From: Pseudomonas sp. R28(2017)
GTDB taxonomy: Bacteria; Pseudomonadota; Gammaproteobacteria; Pseudomonadales; Pseudomonadaceae
Direction: 5' to 3'
Assembly (NCBI RefSeq): GCF_002112505.1
Contig: NZ_NEHW01000004.1
Span: forward strand, 1-64,000
DNA length: 64,000 nt
Part shown: one piece after another, positions 63,713 to 64,000 of the stretch
Numbering within the stretch: position 1 is the stretch's first letter
Layout of the letters: each line of letters begins with the position of its first letter
Notes under the pieces: generated by a model
Databases searched by the model: none
What the model was told of the DNA's origin: nothing
What the model saw: only the letters and a program-made list of their open reading frames with translations
Position numbers and translations under genes: made by a program

Positions 63713-64000
63713 TCAACGCTTGATCGCCAGTGCGACCCCTTGACCACCACCAATGCACAAGGTGGCCAGCCCTTTTTTGGCATCACGCTTGATCATTTCG
63801 TGCAGCAAGGTCACCAGCACCCGGCAGCCGGAAGCGCCAATCGGATGCCCCAGGGCAATCGCCCCGCCATTGACGTTGACCTTGCCGGCATCCCACTCCA
63901 GTGCCTTGCCCACCGCCAGCGCCTGTGCGGCAAAGGCTTCGTTGGCTTCGATCAGATCAAGGTCAGCCAGCTGCCAGCCGGCCTTGTCCAGGCAACGCTG
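63713..64000 (-). CDS. Acetyl-CoA acetyltransferase (thiolase), C-terminal part
   Basis: The gene runs off the window; the last 95 residues are present. [40 protein letters not shown] and [13 protein letters not shown] are the thiolase C-terminal signatures with the catalytic His (GHP) and Cys (CIGGG). It is convergent with the MetE-like gene; the stops abut. Confidence 0.95.
   Translation of the reverse strand, partial: QRCLDKAGWQLADLDLIEANEAFAAQALAVGKALEWDAGKVNVNGGAIALGHPIGASGCRVLVTLLHEMIKRDAKKGLATLCIGGGQGVALAIKR

Overview
The window is a high-GC chromosomal segment from a fluorescent Pseudomonas of the P. putida group. This is inferred from gene content and order: the McpS-type chemoreceptor, pcaHG, trmA, cioAB plus a DUF2474 micro-ORF, rlmG, a PpoR-like LuxR solo, fpr, mscL and radA, together with inverted pairs of the short REP element typical of P. 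putida.

Layout. 1-377: 3' end of 23S rRNA, 5S rRNA and a strong terminator. 450-9654: recC-recB-recD, overlapping by ATGA junctions. 9726-12067: yfiR-yfiN-yfiB, a periplasmic/inner-membrane/outer-membrane circuit that controls c-di-GMP. 12126-12368: a large inverted repeat. 12508-24085: an integrated element of about 11.5 kb, inserted in the 3' end of a LysR-type regulator gene. It is flanked by a 119-bp direct repeat (12422-12540 and 23967-24085, 5 mismatches) and is visibly richer in A+T than its surroundings. It carries a tyrosine integrase, a two-gene putative defence module (an HsdR_N-type PD-(D/E)XK protein plus an AIPR-family protein), a serine resolvase with candidate res repeats, a GNAT protein, several unrecognised small genes and a remnant of a second integrase.

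23954-27458: the LysR regulator and the divergent mmsA-mmsB valine-catabolism genes. 27550-29415: a lower-GC orphan Hcp / putative pore-forming effector / membrane immunity cassette of the type VI secretion kind. 29713-31432: a cupin, a cation-diffusion-facilitator metal exporter and its RcnR/CsoR-family repressor. 31581-37593: a lone HicB-like protein, two LysR genes with their probable targets (a TauE-type permease and an MdaB quinone reductase), an ABM protein and gamma-glutamyltransferase. 37713-42224: chemoreceptor, YpfJ metallopeptidase and protocatechuate dioxygenase pcaHG. 42354-46233: trmA, an AzgA-type purine permease and an MFS transporter. 46579-49176: cyanide-insensitive oxidase cioAB with a 51-aa subunit-like protein, preceded by an ANR box. 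49207-54119: rlmG, ppoR-like gene, fpr, mscL and radA. 54180-57529: xanthine/uracil permease, PilZ protein and an AA10 lytic polysaccharide monooxygenase with no evident signal peptide. 57894-61227: cstA, a YbdD/YjiX protein and a YjiA-type GTPase. 61187-64000: an MTHFR-like protein with a cysteine-rich C-terminal domain, a compact MetE N-terminal-domain-only gene behind two MetR-like sites, and the C-terminal part of a thiolase.

Most core genes are ordinary. The points that deserve attention are the island with its nuclease/AIPR pair and intact att architecture, the Hcp-effector-immunity cassette, the compact MetE-like gene with retained regulatory sites, and the LPMO whose copper-ligand histidine lies at residue 23. 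All product calls come from reading motifs by eye; no database search was run.
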